Part shown: piece after piece, positions 49,171 to 60,979 of the stretch
Layout: each line of letters starts with the position of its first letter
Position numbering within the stretch: position 1 is the first letter of the stretch
DNA from: Wolfiporia cocos
Lineage: Eukaryota > Basidiomycota > Agaricomycetes > Polyporales > Phaeolaceae
Assembly (NCBI GenBank): GCA_029448655.1
Contig: JACCLO010000009.1
Location: 3,286,001-3,350,000 of the forward strand
Direction of reading: 5' to 3'
DNA: 64,000 nt
Program-made: the position numbers and the translations under genes
Notes under the pieces: generated by a model
Told to the model about the DNA's origin: nothing
What the model saw: only the letters and a program-made list of their open reading frames with translations
Databases searched by the model: none

Positions 49171-52100
49171 TGACCTGCCCACTTGTGCTCCCGTGTAATT
49201 TTAGTCCCGTACCCGCTGTAAAGAGTGTATTCGAGTCAATGTATCATATTTTTGGCAACGATGCGCGCGACTTCGCTCGATCATTCCGTGTCGAAGTAAC
49301 ACTCTGGGTATATGGGCAAAAAGTGCAGGCTCTGGCTTTAATCGACAGCGGTGCAACCATATCGGTCATATCACAACGATTGGTCGATAAACATAAGCTG
49401 GTCACCGACAAACTAGCGTTTCCTATTACGGTTACAAACGCAGACGGAACAGAAAACGTCGCCGGCCGCTTAACGCAATCAGTAAAAGCATTCATGCAAC
49501 ATGGCACACACAAGGAAAAAATAGGTCTGACGGTCATGCACCTAGAACCAGACCTAATCCTTGGCTATGACTGGTTGCGTCTCCACAATCCTACCTTTGA
49601 TTGGAGGAAAGGAGAAATGGAATATGCACGCTGTACACACGACCAACCCTACGCCAGAAAAAAGGGCAACCGCCCTTCTGAGGAGGAAGCAGTCGAACTC
49701 CCAGAAAAGGAAATCATCGAAGTAAATTCGATTTGGGACACTCCCGTGGACATATTAGGAGAGGAGGACCCCGAAAATCCCTTGATCGCTTGGGTGGCAA
49801 CCCTTGACGACGAGGAAATGAACCTGCTGACACAGTTGGTAGCCGAGGTACTTGACAAAGACCTCGACGAAGCAGACGACCGTGAGGAAAACACACCATC
49901 GATTGACATTGAAAAATGGAAATCGTTAGTGCCCGAACAATACCAAGAGTATGGGCCAACGGTGTTCTCACAAAAGGCGTCAGAGAGGATGCCGGAAAGG
50001 AAGCCCTGGGATCACGCCATAGTGCTTGAACCAGATGCGCAGCTTCCTCCCCCGGTAAAACCATACAAAATGTCTCCCCAAGAGCGTAATAGCTTGGATG
50101 AGTGGATAGACACCGAACTACGGAAGGGTTACATTCGACCATCCGAAAGTCCAATGGCATCCCCGGTCTTCTTTGTCCATAAAAAGGACGGAGGACTGAG
50201 GATGGTTGTCGATTACAGGAGGCTAAACGAAATAACCGTGAAAAATCGTTATCCGATACCTCGGATCGATGATCTCATCGATCAATTGTCCCATGCGACC
50301 ATCTTCACCAAAATCGACCTTAGATGGGGATATAACAATGTCCGCATCAAGGAAGGTGATGAATGGAAGACGGCGTTTATTACACACCGTGGACTATACG
50401 AGGCAACGGTAATGTATTTCGGTTTCTGCAATGCCCCCGCAACGTTCCAAGCGATGATGAATTCTATCCTCGCACCGTTCATTCGGACCGGCAAGGTGGT
50501 TGTCTACCTAGACGACATCTTGATTTTCGGGAATGATATGGAGGAACATCGGCGACTCACCAAAGGGGTTCTCCAAACCCTGAAGGACTCGGACTTGTAT
50601 GCTAAGCCCGAAAAGTGCTTTTTCGAACAATCTTCCATCGAATACCTAGGAATGATCATTTCCGACGGTAACATCATGATGGATCCGAAGAAGTACGCCG
50701 GAGTTCAGGACTGGCCCAGACCTACTAAGGTCAAAGAGGTTCAAGCTTTCCTTGGATTCGCCAACTTCTACAGGCGATTCATAGAAGGCTTCTCAAAAAT
50801 AGCCAAACCACTCACCATGCTGACCAAGAAGTCAGAAGCTTGGCATTGGGACGCCGAGCAGGAAAATGCCTTCCAAACCCTAAAGGAAGCATTTACCAAA
50901 GCGCCCGTGCTTCGAATTCCTGTCGCACGATCAGCCCTTTCCGCGTAGAAACAGATGCATCAGACTTCGCTACCGGAGCAGTACTATCTCAGTTAGATCC
51001 TACGGATAAAAAATTCCACCCCGTGGCGTACTATAGCAAGTCGCTAAGTGCCCCGGAAAGGAACTACGAGATCTACGACAAGGAAATGTTGGCTGTCATC
51101 AGGGCTCTAGAGGAGTGGCGACACTACCTAGAGGGACACCCTGAAAAATTCGAGATATGGTCGGATCATCTGAACCTGAACCTATTTCAAAACGGCGCAA
51201 AAACTGACGAGACGACAAGCCCGTTGGGCACTGTACCTCTCACGCTTCAACTTCCAAATGAAGCACAAACCTGGCAAAACAATGCTAACCGCGGATCCTC
51301 TGTCCAGGCGGCCAGACCATGAGGAGGGGGTGGATCTCGATAATCGCGATCAGGTTCTTCTGAAACCTGAGTGGTTCGAGCAAGAGTACATGGCAATGGC
51401 TCTTGATACCTCCCATGCTGCCCCACAATCGGAAGATGAATCGATACTCCGAGAGATTCGCAAAGCGTTGCTAGACGACAAGGTCACAAAAGACTACAAG
51501 GAGCTGCTCTCATCCGGCCCTCGTGAATTCAAAAAAGACCTATCAGAATGGAACTACGAAGGAGGGTTACTCCTCCGAAGAGGCAAAGTCTACGTTCCAG
51601 CTACACCAGCGGATATCAGACGGCAAGTGGTCGAGTATCATCACGATCACAAGTCAGCTGGGCATTTCGGACGCTATAAAACGTACGAATTGCTAAGCCG
51701 CAACTATTGGTGGCCCGGAATGTTCGTTTACGTCAAAAAATACGTAGACGGATGTGACACATGCCAACGTATGAAGAACCACCCGCAGAAGCCGTACGGC
51801 CCCCTGCAACCCTTACCGGTGCCGTCAGGCCCGTGGGAAGTGGTGACAATAGACCTGATTACTCAGCTACCCCCATCGGGAATGCATGACGCGATCATGG
51901 TCGTGGTGGATCGGCTTGACCAAAAGAGCAAGGTTTTTCCCAATAGAAAACACCGTCTCAACGAAAGACCTAGCTACGATACTCTATCAAAAGGTATATC
52001 CCTTACACGGGTTGCCAAAACAGATAGTATCGGACAGAGGGACACAATTCGCCTCAAAATTATTTGGCGAATGGTGCACCCTGCTGGGAATTCAAAGGTC

Positions 52101-53602
52101 GATGACTACTGCGTACCATCCGCAGGCAGACGGACAAACCGAACGAGTGAATCAAATACTCGAACAGTATCTACGGTGCTATATCAATACGTACCAAAAA
52201 GATAACTGGTCGGAGTTCCTGCCAACAGCGGAATTTGCGTACAATAATGCAGCCAGCGAAACTACCAAGGAATCTCCATTCCTGGTGGAATTAGGTCGTC
52301 ATCCAATTGCAGGACCAAGCAGTTTCGAGCCAAGTCGAAACAAAGACTTAGTAGAGATTGCGAACACACGGTTCTCTGCACAAGAGAAAGCTAAGGTGGC
52401 AATGAAAATTGCAGCCGAAAGATGGTCCTGGTACTATGACCAAAAGAAACAAGTTGTCCCCTTCAAAGTAGGCGACAAAGTACTCGTGGACGTGCGCAGT
52501 TGGCAAGACACCGAAAGGAGTCTAGCCCCTCGCTACATCGGCCCATTCCGAATCACGGAGAAATTGGGACCGGTAACGTTCAAGGTGTACATGGACGCAC
52601 AATATAGAGCCTATCACCCTGTGTTCCATGCTTCGAAACTGGTCATGTACAAGGAATCAGCCATCGAAGGTCAGAAAAGTCATCCTCCAGCGGCTGATAA
52701 GCCAATGGAAATGGAAGACCCGCAAGAATGGGAAGTGGAAGCCATTCTCGACCATCGTAACCGACGCGGCCGGTGGGAATACCTTATCCATTGGAAAGGA
52801 ACCGGACCTGCGGAGGATACATGGGAAATCGAGGAGCATTTGGCTAACGCTAAGGAGATATTGGACGAGTACAAGGCAAAATATTCAGCCCTTAGTACCG
52901 ACCCAAATCAACCCCTTCGCCGATCAACTAGACTCGGCGGAACACGGCAAACAATAGCCGTCTTCGACCCTGATTCACCAGATTGGGATTCGGACACATG
53001 TGTCTGGCCCGATGACTGGCCCCAATATCGAGACGATGTTGACCCAACACAACCGAAAGTGTACTACAAGCGCGACCCCTTTACAGGGCAATGGGTACAT
53101 TCCGATGTTGAGTTCAACGAAGACTTAGAAATCGAAGTAGGAGTCAATGGCAAACTACCGACCAGGGGAACAACCGATGTGATCGGCTATGATCTATACG
53201 CCGCGCAGGATATCCTAATCAATTCATGGAAATCCGCTTCGGTCCCCACAGATATTCGTATCAAAGTTCCTTATGGGACATACGGTCGGATAGCGCCAAG
53301 GTCTGGACTTGCGAAAAAGGGCATCGATGTCCTTGCAGGAGTAATAGACCATGACTACCGCGGAGAAGTCTTTGTCATGTTGATGAACCTCACTGGAGAC
53401 CCGTACCAAGTAAAGAAAGGCGACCAGAATTGCTCAGCTAATCTGCGAAGTAGCAATCACGCCCGAAATACAGGAATCCATGACCAAGGAGAAGTTCGAG
53501 AAAGAAATTCGACCTCACCTACATGGAAGTGGGCCCTACAACGAGCAGTTCAACAAGCCAACCAAACGCGGTACACAAGGTTTTGGATCGACAGGACGAT
53601 AA
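49170..53602 (+). pseudogene. pol: Pol of element D, five frameshifts
   Basis: From ATG 49170, overlapping the gag stop by one base. Protease (DSG at 59-61, LILGYDWL), RT (VYLDDILIF), RNase H, integrase (HHDHKSAGHFG; TIDLITQ; SDRGTQF; GQTERVNQ), GPY/F, chromodomain (WEVEAILDHR, YLIHWKGTG) and C-terminal dUTPase. Compared with E there are single-base insertions near 50921, 50935, 51180, 51914 and 53425, hitting the RT/RNase H junction, RNase H, the integrase core and dUTPase motif 4. All are +1 and none makes an amino-acid stop by substitution, so sequencing error must be considered alongside true decay. Confidence 0.88.
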
Positions 53603-53658
53603 AAGTGGAAAAATCGTAAAGTCTAACCCTTCAATGGGCTCTAGCACAACTTCTACTC

Positions 53659-53692
53659 TCAACGGGGTCGTTGAAATCTAAGGGGGGGGTAA
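53659..53692 (+). promoter_or_regulatory. PPT and stem-loop of element D
   Basis: AAGGGGGGGGTAA directly before the 3' LTR. A perfect 6-bp hairpin (arms TCAACG and CGTTGA, 53659-53674) precedes it; in E one pair becomes a G-U wobble. Confidence 0.66.
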
Positions 53693-54311
53693 TGTCACAA
53701 GAATTCTCCTAGTTTCCCTATATTTCTTACTATTTTTCCGGCAATTCTACGAATTATCTACGACTTTCTAGACCAATAACTAGCTTATCTGGTTCATAAG
53801 TTAACGGTTACATACGTGCCGAATGATGGCCGCGCTATCTCCCGTAGCGACGGTCTTATCTTATCACTAGTAGTTACCATCAGTCACATGTCTAGTTCCA
53901 GCCAATCGGACATTCCGTCCGGAAGCAGTCAGCGTATAAACGTCAGCGGACCGGGCTTTGGTCACGCCCCGTCTTTGTAATGACAAGAGCGCAAAACGCC
54001 ATTCGTGCGGCCTACGCCGCCTTTCTATATCCCGGTTTTGATCGGCATATGTATTTATCGTATATTACTAAGTACTTAGGTACCTGGGGACTTGTACATA
54101 CGAATACGGACACTAGTATTATCTAATAAGACTGTTAGGGGTCTTATTTATCATGTATATATACTGGACTTGCTGAGCGCTATTGCCTCAGTTCTATTCA
54201 TTGCATTCATACTACGAGTTAACCACTCAACGTATCCTGCTTAACATCTACTTATCCCTTGCCTAACCAGCAAAACCAAGAACATTACAAGTAAGTTGTT
54301 ATCTTGTGTTA
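53693..54311 (+). repeat. 3' LTR of element D
   Basis: 619 bp, TGTCACAAG to CTTGTGTTA, uninterrupted. Two substitutions against the joined 5' LTR. Followed by TSD CGCAA. Confidence 0.94.
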
Positions 54312-55370
54312 CGCAAGCCGAGAGAATAATAGAACTAAAGTTAAAGGACGTCAAGTCCCTACTTATATACATGTTTATTCGGATGGCACGTGCTACTAGC
54401 TAGTACTACCATTCCGGGTTATGTGGCTTTGCCAAGAGGCGAAGCGCTATCTTATCTATTGTTTATGGACTCTACATAGAATGGCCGTGGCAAGGCCCTA
54501 ATGGCCGAACCAATCGTATGGGAGGGATTTGTGTGTATTATCATATGAACGCGGGCACAGCCCGGGTATATGGAGAAGCCGGTTGCCGGATACCGTGAGG
54601 TATAATGGCGATTGGCCGTGCTTCGTTGGATGACCAAGGCGAGGCGCCGAGGTCGTTATGCTATTGGACCAGCAGGTACCGTAGCATATGATATGTCCGG
54701 ACCGGATGGTAACCGGGACATATGTTGGTCTTAGCCGTGAGGCGAGGACCGGTGTTTGGGCAACGCCGTGATGGCAGAAGCCCGGGACTTGGAGACCGCC
54801 GAGTCCGTGGGAGGCCGAGGAGGCCGTAGCCTATAGCGATATTGCCTTGATGCTAATATAGTGCTATTTGGCTGTGTTGCCATTATTATGCGAAGGCGTG
54901 GCGCGCCTGAGGTGCCATTGTGATCTAGGATCTTATGGCGATGGGAAGCCGGGAAGGCCGACCCAATAGTACAAGGCCGCGAGGCACTGTTTGTACTTGT
55001 GGACATTATTATGCGAGCGTGCCGCGCTCGGCCTATCATTATGATCTAAGATCTATGACATGGCTTGGTCTTGCTCTGTCGGGCGAGACTTATGACGTAT
55101 GCTATGACGATTGCTATTGTCTAGACGTTTATGATGTATTGCGGATATCGGACCGTAGGGTTACCGATGATAATGCGATGATATCATTAGTCTTGTGACG
55201 TAGCGGTGTCTATGCTGGTCATGTGGTTGATAAGCCCAGTTAAGGACTTGTCGTTGTGGCAGTGGGAGTTAACCCGTAGATAACTTGTAGGTAGACGTAT
55301 AAATCCCAGGTAAATTGCTATAATCTATAGGAAAAATGCTGTAAGCCCCAGATAAATCTGTGACACTGAC

Positions 55371-57031
55371 TTTTTGGTCAGCATGGTGAGTGGTTTGGCT
55401 ATCTTTGAGAAGCCCTCTATGAATTGCCTGTAGAAATTGGCAAATCCAAGGAAGGCTTGAACCTCTTTGACCTAAGTAGGTCTAGGCCAGTCCTGAACTC
55501 CGGCGTACTTCTTCGGGTCCATCATGATGTTACCGTCGGAAATGATCATTCCTAGGTATTCGATGGAAGACTGTTCGAAGAAGCACTTTTCGGGCTTCGC
55601 ATACAAGTCCGAGTCCTTCAGGGTTTGTAGAACCCCTTTGGTAAGTCGCCGATGTTCCTCCATATCATTCCCGAAAATCAAGATGTCGTCTAGATAGACA
55701 ACCACCTTGCCGGTGCGAATGAACGGTGCGAGGATAGAATTCATCATCGCTTGGAACGTTGCGGGGGCATTGCAGAAACCGAAATACATTACCGTTGCCT
55801 CGTATAGTCCACGGTGTGTAATAAACGCCGTCTTCCATTCGTCACCTTCCTTGATGCGGACATTATTATATCCCCATCTAAGGTCGATTTTGGTGAAGAT
55901 GGTCGCATGGGACAATTGATCGATCAGATCATCGATCCGAGGTATCGGATAACGATTTTTTACGGTTATTTTGTTTAGCCTCCTGTAATCGACAACCATC
56001 CGCAGTCCTCCGTCCTTTTTATGGACAAAGAAGACTGGGGATGCCATCGGACTTTTGGATGGTCGAATGTAACCCTTCCGTAGTTCGGTGTCTATCCACT
56101 CATCCAAGCTGTTACGCTCTTGGGGAGACATTTTGTATGGTTTTACCGGGGGAGGAAGCTGCGCATCTGGTTCAAGCACTATGGCGTGATCCCAGGGCTT
56201 CCTTTCCGGCATCCTCTCTGACGCCTTTTGTGAGAACACCGTTGGCCCATACTCTTGGTATTGTTCGGGCACTAACGATCGCCATTTTTCAATGTCAATC
56301 GGTGGTGTGTTTTCCTCACGGTCGTCTGCTTCGTCGAGGTCTTTGTCAAGTACCTCGGCTACCAACTGTGTCAGCAGGTTCATTTCCTCGTCGTCAAGGG
56401 TTGCCACCCAAGCGATCAAAGGATTTCCGGGGTCCTCCTCTCCTAATATGTCCACGGGAGTGTCCCAAATCGAATTTACTTCGATGATTTCCTTTTCTGG
56501 GAGTTCAACTGCTTCCTCCTCGGAAGGGCGGTTGCCCTTTTTTCTGGTGTAGGGTTGGTCGTGTGTACAGCGGGCATATTCCATTTCTCCTTTCCTCCAA
56601 TCAAAGGTAGGGTTGTGGAGACGCAACCAGTCATAGCCAAGGACTAGGTCTGGTTCTAGGTGCATGACCGTCAGACCTATTTTTTCCTTGTGTGTGCCAT
56701 GTTGCATAAATGCTTTTACTGATTGCGTTAAGTGGCCGGCGATGTTTTCTGTTCCGTCTGCGTTTGTAACCGTAATAGGAAACGCTAGTTTGTCGGTGAC
56801 CAGCTTATGTTTATCGACCAATCGTTGTGATATGACCGATATGGTTGCACCGCTGTCGATTAAAGCCAGAGCCTGCACTTTTTGCCCATATACCCAGAGT
56901 GTTACTTCGACACGGAATGATCGAGCAAAGTCGCGCGCATCGTTGCCAAAAATATGATACATTGACTCGAATACACTCTTTACAGCGGGTACAGGACTAA
57001 AATTACACGGGAGCACAAGTGGGCAGGTCAT
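55371..57031 (-). pseudogene. pol: Pol of element E, protease and RT
   Basis: From ATG 57031, which overlaps the gag stop (TGATG). Protease with ALIDSGAT and [10 protein letters not shown] with [12 protein letters not shown] at 55474-55472 replaces an AAG Lys codon of D; soon after, the type-1 LTR interrupts at 55366. The remainder is at 31754-34515. Confidence 0.88.
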
Positions 57032-59268
57032 CACATGTGCTCGGTGAGAAAACCCGAGGCAGAGCTTCCGTAGATGCCCAGGGTGTTGGCGGAGTCGGCT
57101 ATCCGCTTGCGAAGCCAGGGCAGATGTGTCCTGATGGAGTCGCCCGACGGTGTAGGCGCAGTCGAAGTCGAACCAGTCGACTGGGTCTGGACGGGGCTGG
57201 TGCTTTCAGCCGATCGCACCGGGCTCCCGCTTTGCTCCTCCTCGCTGATGCGCGTAGTGGGGGCCAGAGGAACCACCTCTGGTTGTTTCGGAACGTTGGT
57301 CCGGATGGTCCCTACGGTGGCTTGGGGGGACTCATCTTCGTCGTCAGTCACCAGTTCCTGGGTGCTGACGATTCGGACTTTGTATTTTTTCTTCGGGTCC
57401 AATTTCTTCTGGCCCGACTGTTGCGTTCCGCTCGACAAGCCTGTCGGCTTCGTCGTTCCGCTTCCACTACTGGCCGGCTTGGCTTCCTTCGGCTTGTTCT
57501 TAGGGTTTTCGGGACAGTCGCCCCATTTGTGTTGTCCAGGGTGCTTGCGACAGTCCTTCCCGTAAGAGCCGGTTTCTTTTGCCTTGCCTTTGCCTTTGTC
57601 ATCAGCCTTGGCAGGCTTCGACGTAGCTTTGTCGGCGGTCTTGCCAGACCCCGACGACTCCTTTCTTTTTTCTTCCTCAAAGATTTTGCCTTTGAGCTTG
57701 TCCGGGTACTGCCTCTTGTAGAGGTCGATGGCCATATCGAGGTATACCTCCCAGTCGGTCGGCATAGTGAAGCCGGGCACCGATTCCAAGGTAGCGAGGG
57801 TCTCTCGCACCTTTTCCGGGAGTATCCGTTTGATGTGACTGAACAACGTCTTATTGTCAGTTTCGGCCAGGCGAGCCAGGGTCCTGAGCTTCTGTGCCCA
57901 AGAAAAGAAGTCCGATTGGAGCTTCTTTTTCCCTTCGTCTCCGAAGTACCCTTCAATCTCCTTTTCGGCAATTTCCTTGTCCGTCTTCTTGCCGTACACC
58001 TTCTCAATTGTCTCCGCAAACGTTTTCCAGGTGTGCCCCGAGGTTTGTCCGGCGGCGATTTTATCAACTACCGGTGACATGTACTGGTAGGCCTCGCCCG
58101 TAAGCCGTAGCAGGGCTTGGCGAACCTTGTCTTCTTCGAGGGTCACCTTGGCGTCTGCGAAATACATGCCCATTTTTTGGATCCATTCTTTCGATGAGAT
58201 GGAGTCCTTAGGGCCTGAGAATTTGGGCGGCTGAGTCGGTTTGGTCTGTTGGAAGTTGACCGTTGTGGCTGCTGCTGTCGCGGCTGCCGGTGCGTTTTTT
58301 AGAGCGGTTAACTCCGCTTCGAGTTGGTCAATTCTATTAATTAGTGCCGTGACCTGGGCACCGCTGGGTCCCGCGGTTGAGACTGCCGGACGCTTTTGCA
58401 GTACTGCGATGTCTTTTTCTATGCGAACGAACCGATTTTCGGAAAGGGTGTCCAATTGTTGCCGCAAGCTCTCCGCTTCCTCTAGTGCTTCGATTCTATT
58501 TTGAAGCACCTGGTTATGACTCCGAATTTGGTTGGTCTTATTCCAGACCATTTCCATATTCGTGTCTACCCGGCTTTTGTATGCCGCGAGGTTGCTGTAG
58601 AGATGGTTCTTGGCTTGGTACAGCGCTTCTCTGTAAGCTTCTTTTCCCACCTGCAGAACTTCGTCTGGGGCGGCCACTTCCAGAGTGCGCTGCAACCTTC
58701 CCATCAATTCGTTTTCGCTCCTTTCCGGCTGCGTGACTATTTCCAGGGTTCCCCTTTCATAGGAGGGGAGGAGATCGGGGAGCGACCCAAATAGGGGCTC
58801 CGTGTTGATTGGTTCCTCCTGCCGTGGAGTCTCGCTGCCTTCGGGGGTGATGACTGCTCGGCGTGCGGGTGTTTCCGGATTGAAGAGCCTGGAAGCTCTT
58901 GTGCGTGGCGACGCTTCTTCCTGGGAGTACCAGTGGACGTCACCGTACAGGACTATGAGGTCCGACAGGGGGATGGCGGTGCAATAGTTGTCCCACCTCC
59001 ACCACGAGATGTGGTTCCTGGTCGAATCTTCCCCGTAGTACTTGATGTATGCCGTGTGGTTTACGTTCAGGAATGGGCGCACATGCGCCGGAATTGAGTT
59101 GAAGGAGGTGACACTCCCCCTAACTCTGATGCCGAATACGACTCGCAGGTAGTCCATCAAGCAGGTTTGCTCTCCGGGCCACGCGTGCTTGCCGACGGCG
59201 GGGCGGTAGGCCGTAGCCACCTTGTGGGTGTTGTACAGAGCGCCTTGTACGATCGTGTAAGACACCAT
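57031..59268 (-). CDS. gag: Gag of element E
   Basis: 745 residues from ATG 59268, uninterrupted and nearly identical to Gag of D, with the aromatic N-terminal domain, coiled coil, capsid-like domain and [13 protein letters not shown] knuckle. Remains open although the rest of E is broken. The TGATG stop-start junction with pol is conserved. Confidence 0.88.
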   Translation of the reverse strand: MVSYTIVQGALYNTHKVATAYRPAVGKHAWPGEQTCLMDYLRVVFGIRVRGSVTSFNSIPAHVRPFLNVNHTAYIKYYGEDSTRNHISWWRWDNYCTAIPLSDLIVLYGDVHWYSQEEASPRTRASRLFNPETPARRAVITPEGSETPRQEEPINTEPLFGSLPDLLPSYERGTLEIVTQPERSENELMGRLQRTLEVAAPDEVLQVGKEAYREALYQAKNHLYSNLAAYKSRVDTNMEMVWNKTNQIRSHNQVLQNRIEALEEAESLRQQLDTLSENRFVRIEKDIAVLQKRPAVSTAGPSGAQVTALINRIDQLEAELTALKNAPAAATAAATTVNFQQTKPTQPPKFSGPKDSISSKEWIQKMGMYFADAKVTLEEDKVRQALLRLTGEAYQYMSPVVDKIAAGQTSGHTWKTFAETIEKVYGKKTDKEIAEKEIEGYFGDEGKKKLQSDFFSWAQKLRTLARLAETDNKTLFSHIKRILPEKVRETLATLESVPGFTMPTDWEVYLDMAIDLYKRQYPDKLKGKIFEEEKRKESSGSGKTADKATSKPAKADDKGKGKAKETGSYGKDCRKHPGQHKWGDCPENPKNKPKEAKPASSGSGTTKPTGLSSGTQQSGQKKLDPKKKYKVRIVSTQELVTDDEDESPQATVGTIRTNVPKQPEVVPLAPTTRISEEEQSGSPVRSAESTSPVQTQSTGSTSTAPTPSGDSIRTHLPWLRKRIADSANTLGIYGSSASGFLTEHM

Positions 59269-59330
59269 TGCTGGACAGTATTCGTCAGCTTGAGTTATTT
59301 TCTTCCTTAAACGATAATTCAAGAAAAAAG

Positions 59331-59411
59331 TGCCTTTTCAGGACTTAAATGCCTTTTCAGGACTTTTCGCAATCAATGCCATGCACCCAAAAAAATGCCT
59401 TTTCAGGACTT
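59331..59411 (-). repeat. Three direct repeats between ORF0 and gag of element E
   Basis: Minus-strand copies of AAGTCCTGAAAAGGCA at 59331-59346 (last base differs), 59350-59365 and 59396-59411, as in D. Confidence 0.68.
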
Positions 59412-59662
59412 TCTATCTACTACAACTGGGGTTTGCCGAGGTCGAAGTTGAGACCGCTATGTACTAGATGTGTCTTTAAGTACGTAACGTGCTTCTTCAC
59501 GTCTAAGTCTCCAAAAACGTGCTCCACCCTCCTGAGGTATTTTTCGAGGCGGCGGAGATCTTCGTTCTTCATGGAGTCCTGATGGACCCTTTGCTCCAGG
59601 TGTGTGGAGAGATCGTCGAAGTCGGTGATGAGGGTGGTGAATTTTGCTATGATGGGGGCCGT

Positions 59663-60271
59663 TGTCACAAGAAATCCCGGAATAAAGGGGTTCCCTGATT
59701 GATTATTCACCTTTATTCTCCAGATATTCGCTACGTTATACCTAGCCGCCCGGGACTGCACGTGCATGGGAAATAGATAAGCTTCTCCTATCTTATCTCT
59801 TACTTAGGTCATGTGGTACGTCACTGGAGTTACCCGCGTTACATAGTCATGTGCAGCGTAGTCACAGTGTGCACAGACCACGCCATTAGGGCAGGTCTTG
59901 TAGCTACAGAAGTCTGCGTTTACATGTATATATACTAGGTAGCGTTCTGAGGTACTCCTCAGAACTTATCTTCTCGTCGTTGGGGGCGCGTCCCCTGGCA
60001 ACCTTTCAATACCCTCTGCCTGCTTGTCTCTTGCGTGCAGGGTCCTAGTCGACAAAGCCTGCTGCGTCCTACTTGGGCGTGGGGGCCTCTATTCATTACA
60101 TCCACTTGTCTTTTATTTCTTTACCTGCTAGTCTGTGCAATACGGCAGGGCTCCTCAACAGGAGCGCCTTCTTGTTCTCCGCCATAGGAGGGTGGGGGGC
60201 TATTGGAGTTAGGGATAGGGCGGATATAGAGGTTCCCCGCTGGGGCGGGTGGCACGGTGGTTACCGTGACA
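59663..60271 (+). repeat. 5' LTR of element F
   Basis: TGTCACAAGAAATCCCG to TTACCGTGACA, 609 bp. Relative of the solo LTR 22939-23552. Confidence 0.92.
59927..59972 (+). promoter_or_regulatory. Core promoter, hairpin and self-primer of element F
   Basis: TATATATA at 59927-59934; AGAACTTATCTT at 59961-59972, complementary to 60273-60284. A perfect 9-bp hairpin (arms GTTCTGAGG 59944-59952 and CCTCAGAAC 59957-59965, loop TACT) spans the predicted start, so the primer begins inside its 3' arm. Confidence 0.78.
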
Positions 60272-60272
60272 T

Positions 60273-60284
60273 AAGATAAGTTCT
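60273..60284 (+). other. Self-priming primer-binding site of element F
   Basis: AAGATAAGTTCT, one base inside the LTR, the exact complement of 59961-59972. Confidence 0.82.
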
Positions 60285-60979
60285 ATTCTACCCGACCGTC
60301 CGTTGACGTCGTATACGGGCCCTTGGGGTCTTCAACGCATAGGTTCGACGACGTGGCGGGGCAGCCTCTGGCACAAGCGTCAGAGGTCGGCAGACATACA
60401 TGCCAGCCCCCACATAAGCGTTGTCAGGGCGACGAGCGCCCAGGACCGACCGCGGATTGAAGAAGCCAGTTGGACTCTGCAGGTCACAGCGGAGTCCCTC
60501 GGCAGCGAGAAGATCGGCGACACCAGACCTTAGTGGGTATGTGAAGCACCCCGGTGCAACCCCACGTCGGCAGGTCAGTGAAGTGAAGCCGGACGACAGG
60601 TGTCCCGTACCTATGGACACCCTTAGACGACAGACGCGACCTCCACCACCAAGGAGGCCCAAAGACCAAAACGCCACCAGGGCAACCACCCACCACCCAA
60701 CCAACATCCTACCAACCGCGCGCAAATAACCAAGCACGCCGTGTGGGAGCGCCAGTACCAAGAGCGCCGAAAACGGCTCCTACCGCCGGCGAAAATGCAA
60801 AAGCGGCGAGCGCAAGGACGGGACCGGCTTAGGGAGGTAGGCTGGGGATTAGGTGCCGAAACTGGAGGTGGGCACTCAGGTCGACCAGCGGTGAGTGCGA
60901 GCGTCGAAGAATCGTCGACAGGGGGTAGCTAGGGGGAACATCCTTCGTCGGGCCGACGAAAATTCTAAGGGGGGGGTGA
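60285..60979 (+). other. Interior of element F
   Basis: About 700 nt. Several overlapping short open frames on both strands, the longest about 157 codons on the minus strand, are Arg/Pro-rich and lack motifs, so no gene is called. Just before the PPT (AAGGGGGGGGTGA, 60968-60979) is the palindrome TTCGTCGG-G-CCGACGAA (60944-60960), like that of element A. Confidence 0.6.

Larger units (their letters stand above)
34634..54311 (+). mobile_element. Element D: Ty3/Gypsy chromovirus with C-terminal dUTPase
   Basis: TSD CGCAA at 34629-34633 and 54312-54316. 5' LTR pieces 34634-35084 and 45095-45262 (619 bp joined), 3' LTR 53693-54311 (619 bp); only two differences seen between the LTRs. ORF0 and gag are intact, pol has five single-base insertions. 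Element C lies inside its 5' LTR, 12 nt upstream of the TATA box, so its promoter is displaced from the rest of U3. Confidence 0.94.
34521..55365 (-). mobile_element. Solo LTR, type 1, split by elements D and C
   Basis: Left piece 34521-34633, right piece 54317-55365 (plus TSD), joined length about 1160 bp. TSD CTGAC at 34516-34520 and 55366-55370. The LTR interrupts E pol between the RT and RNase H at a codon run TKKS-EAWHW that is continuous in D. Element D inserted in this LTR, giving TSD CGCAA. Confidence 0.88.

Noticed and set aside
60288..60761. 157-codon minus-strand frame inside element F as a gene
   Set aside because: Low-complexity, no motif, overlaps equally long frames on the other strand, and runs against the element's transcription.
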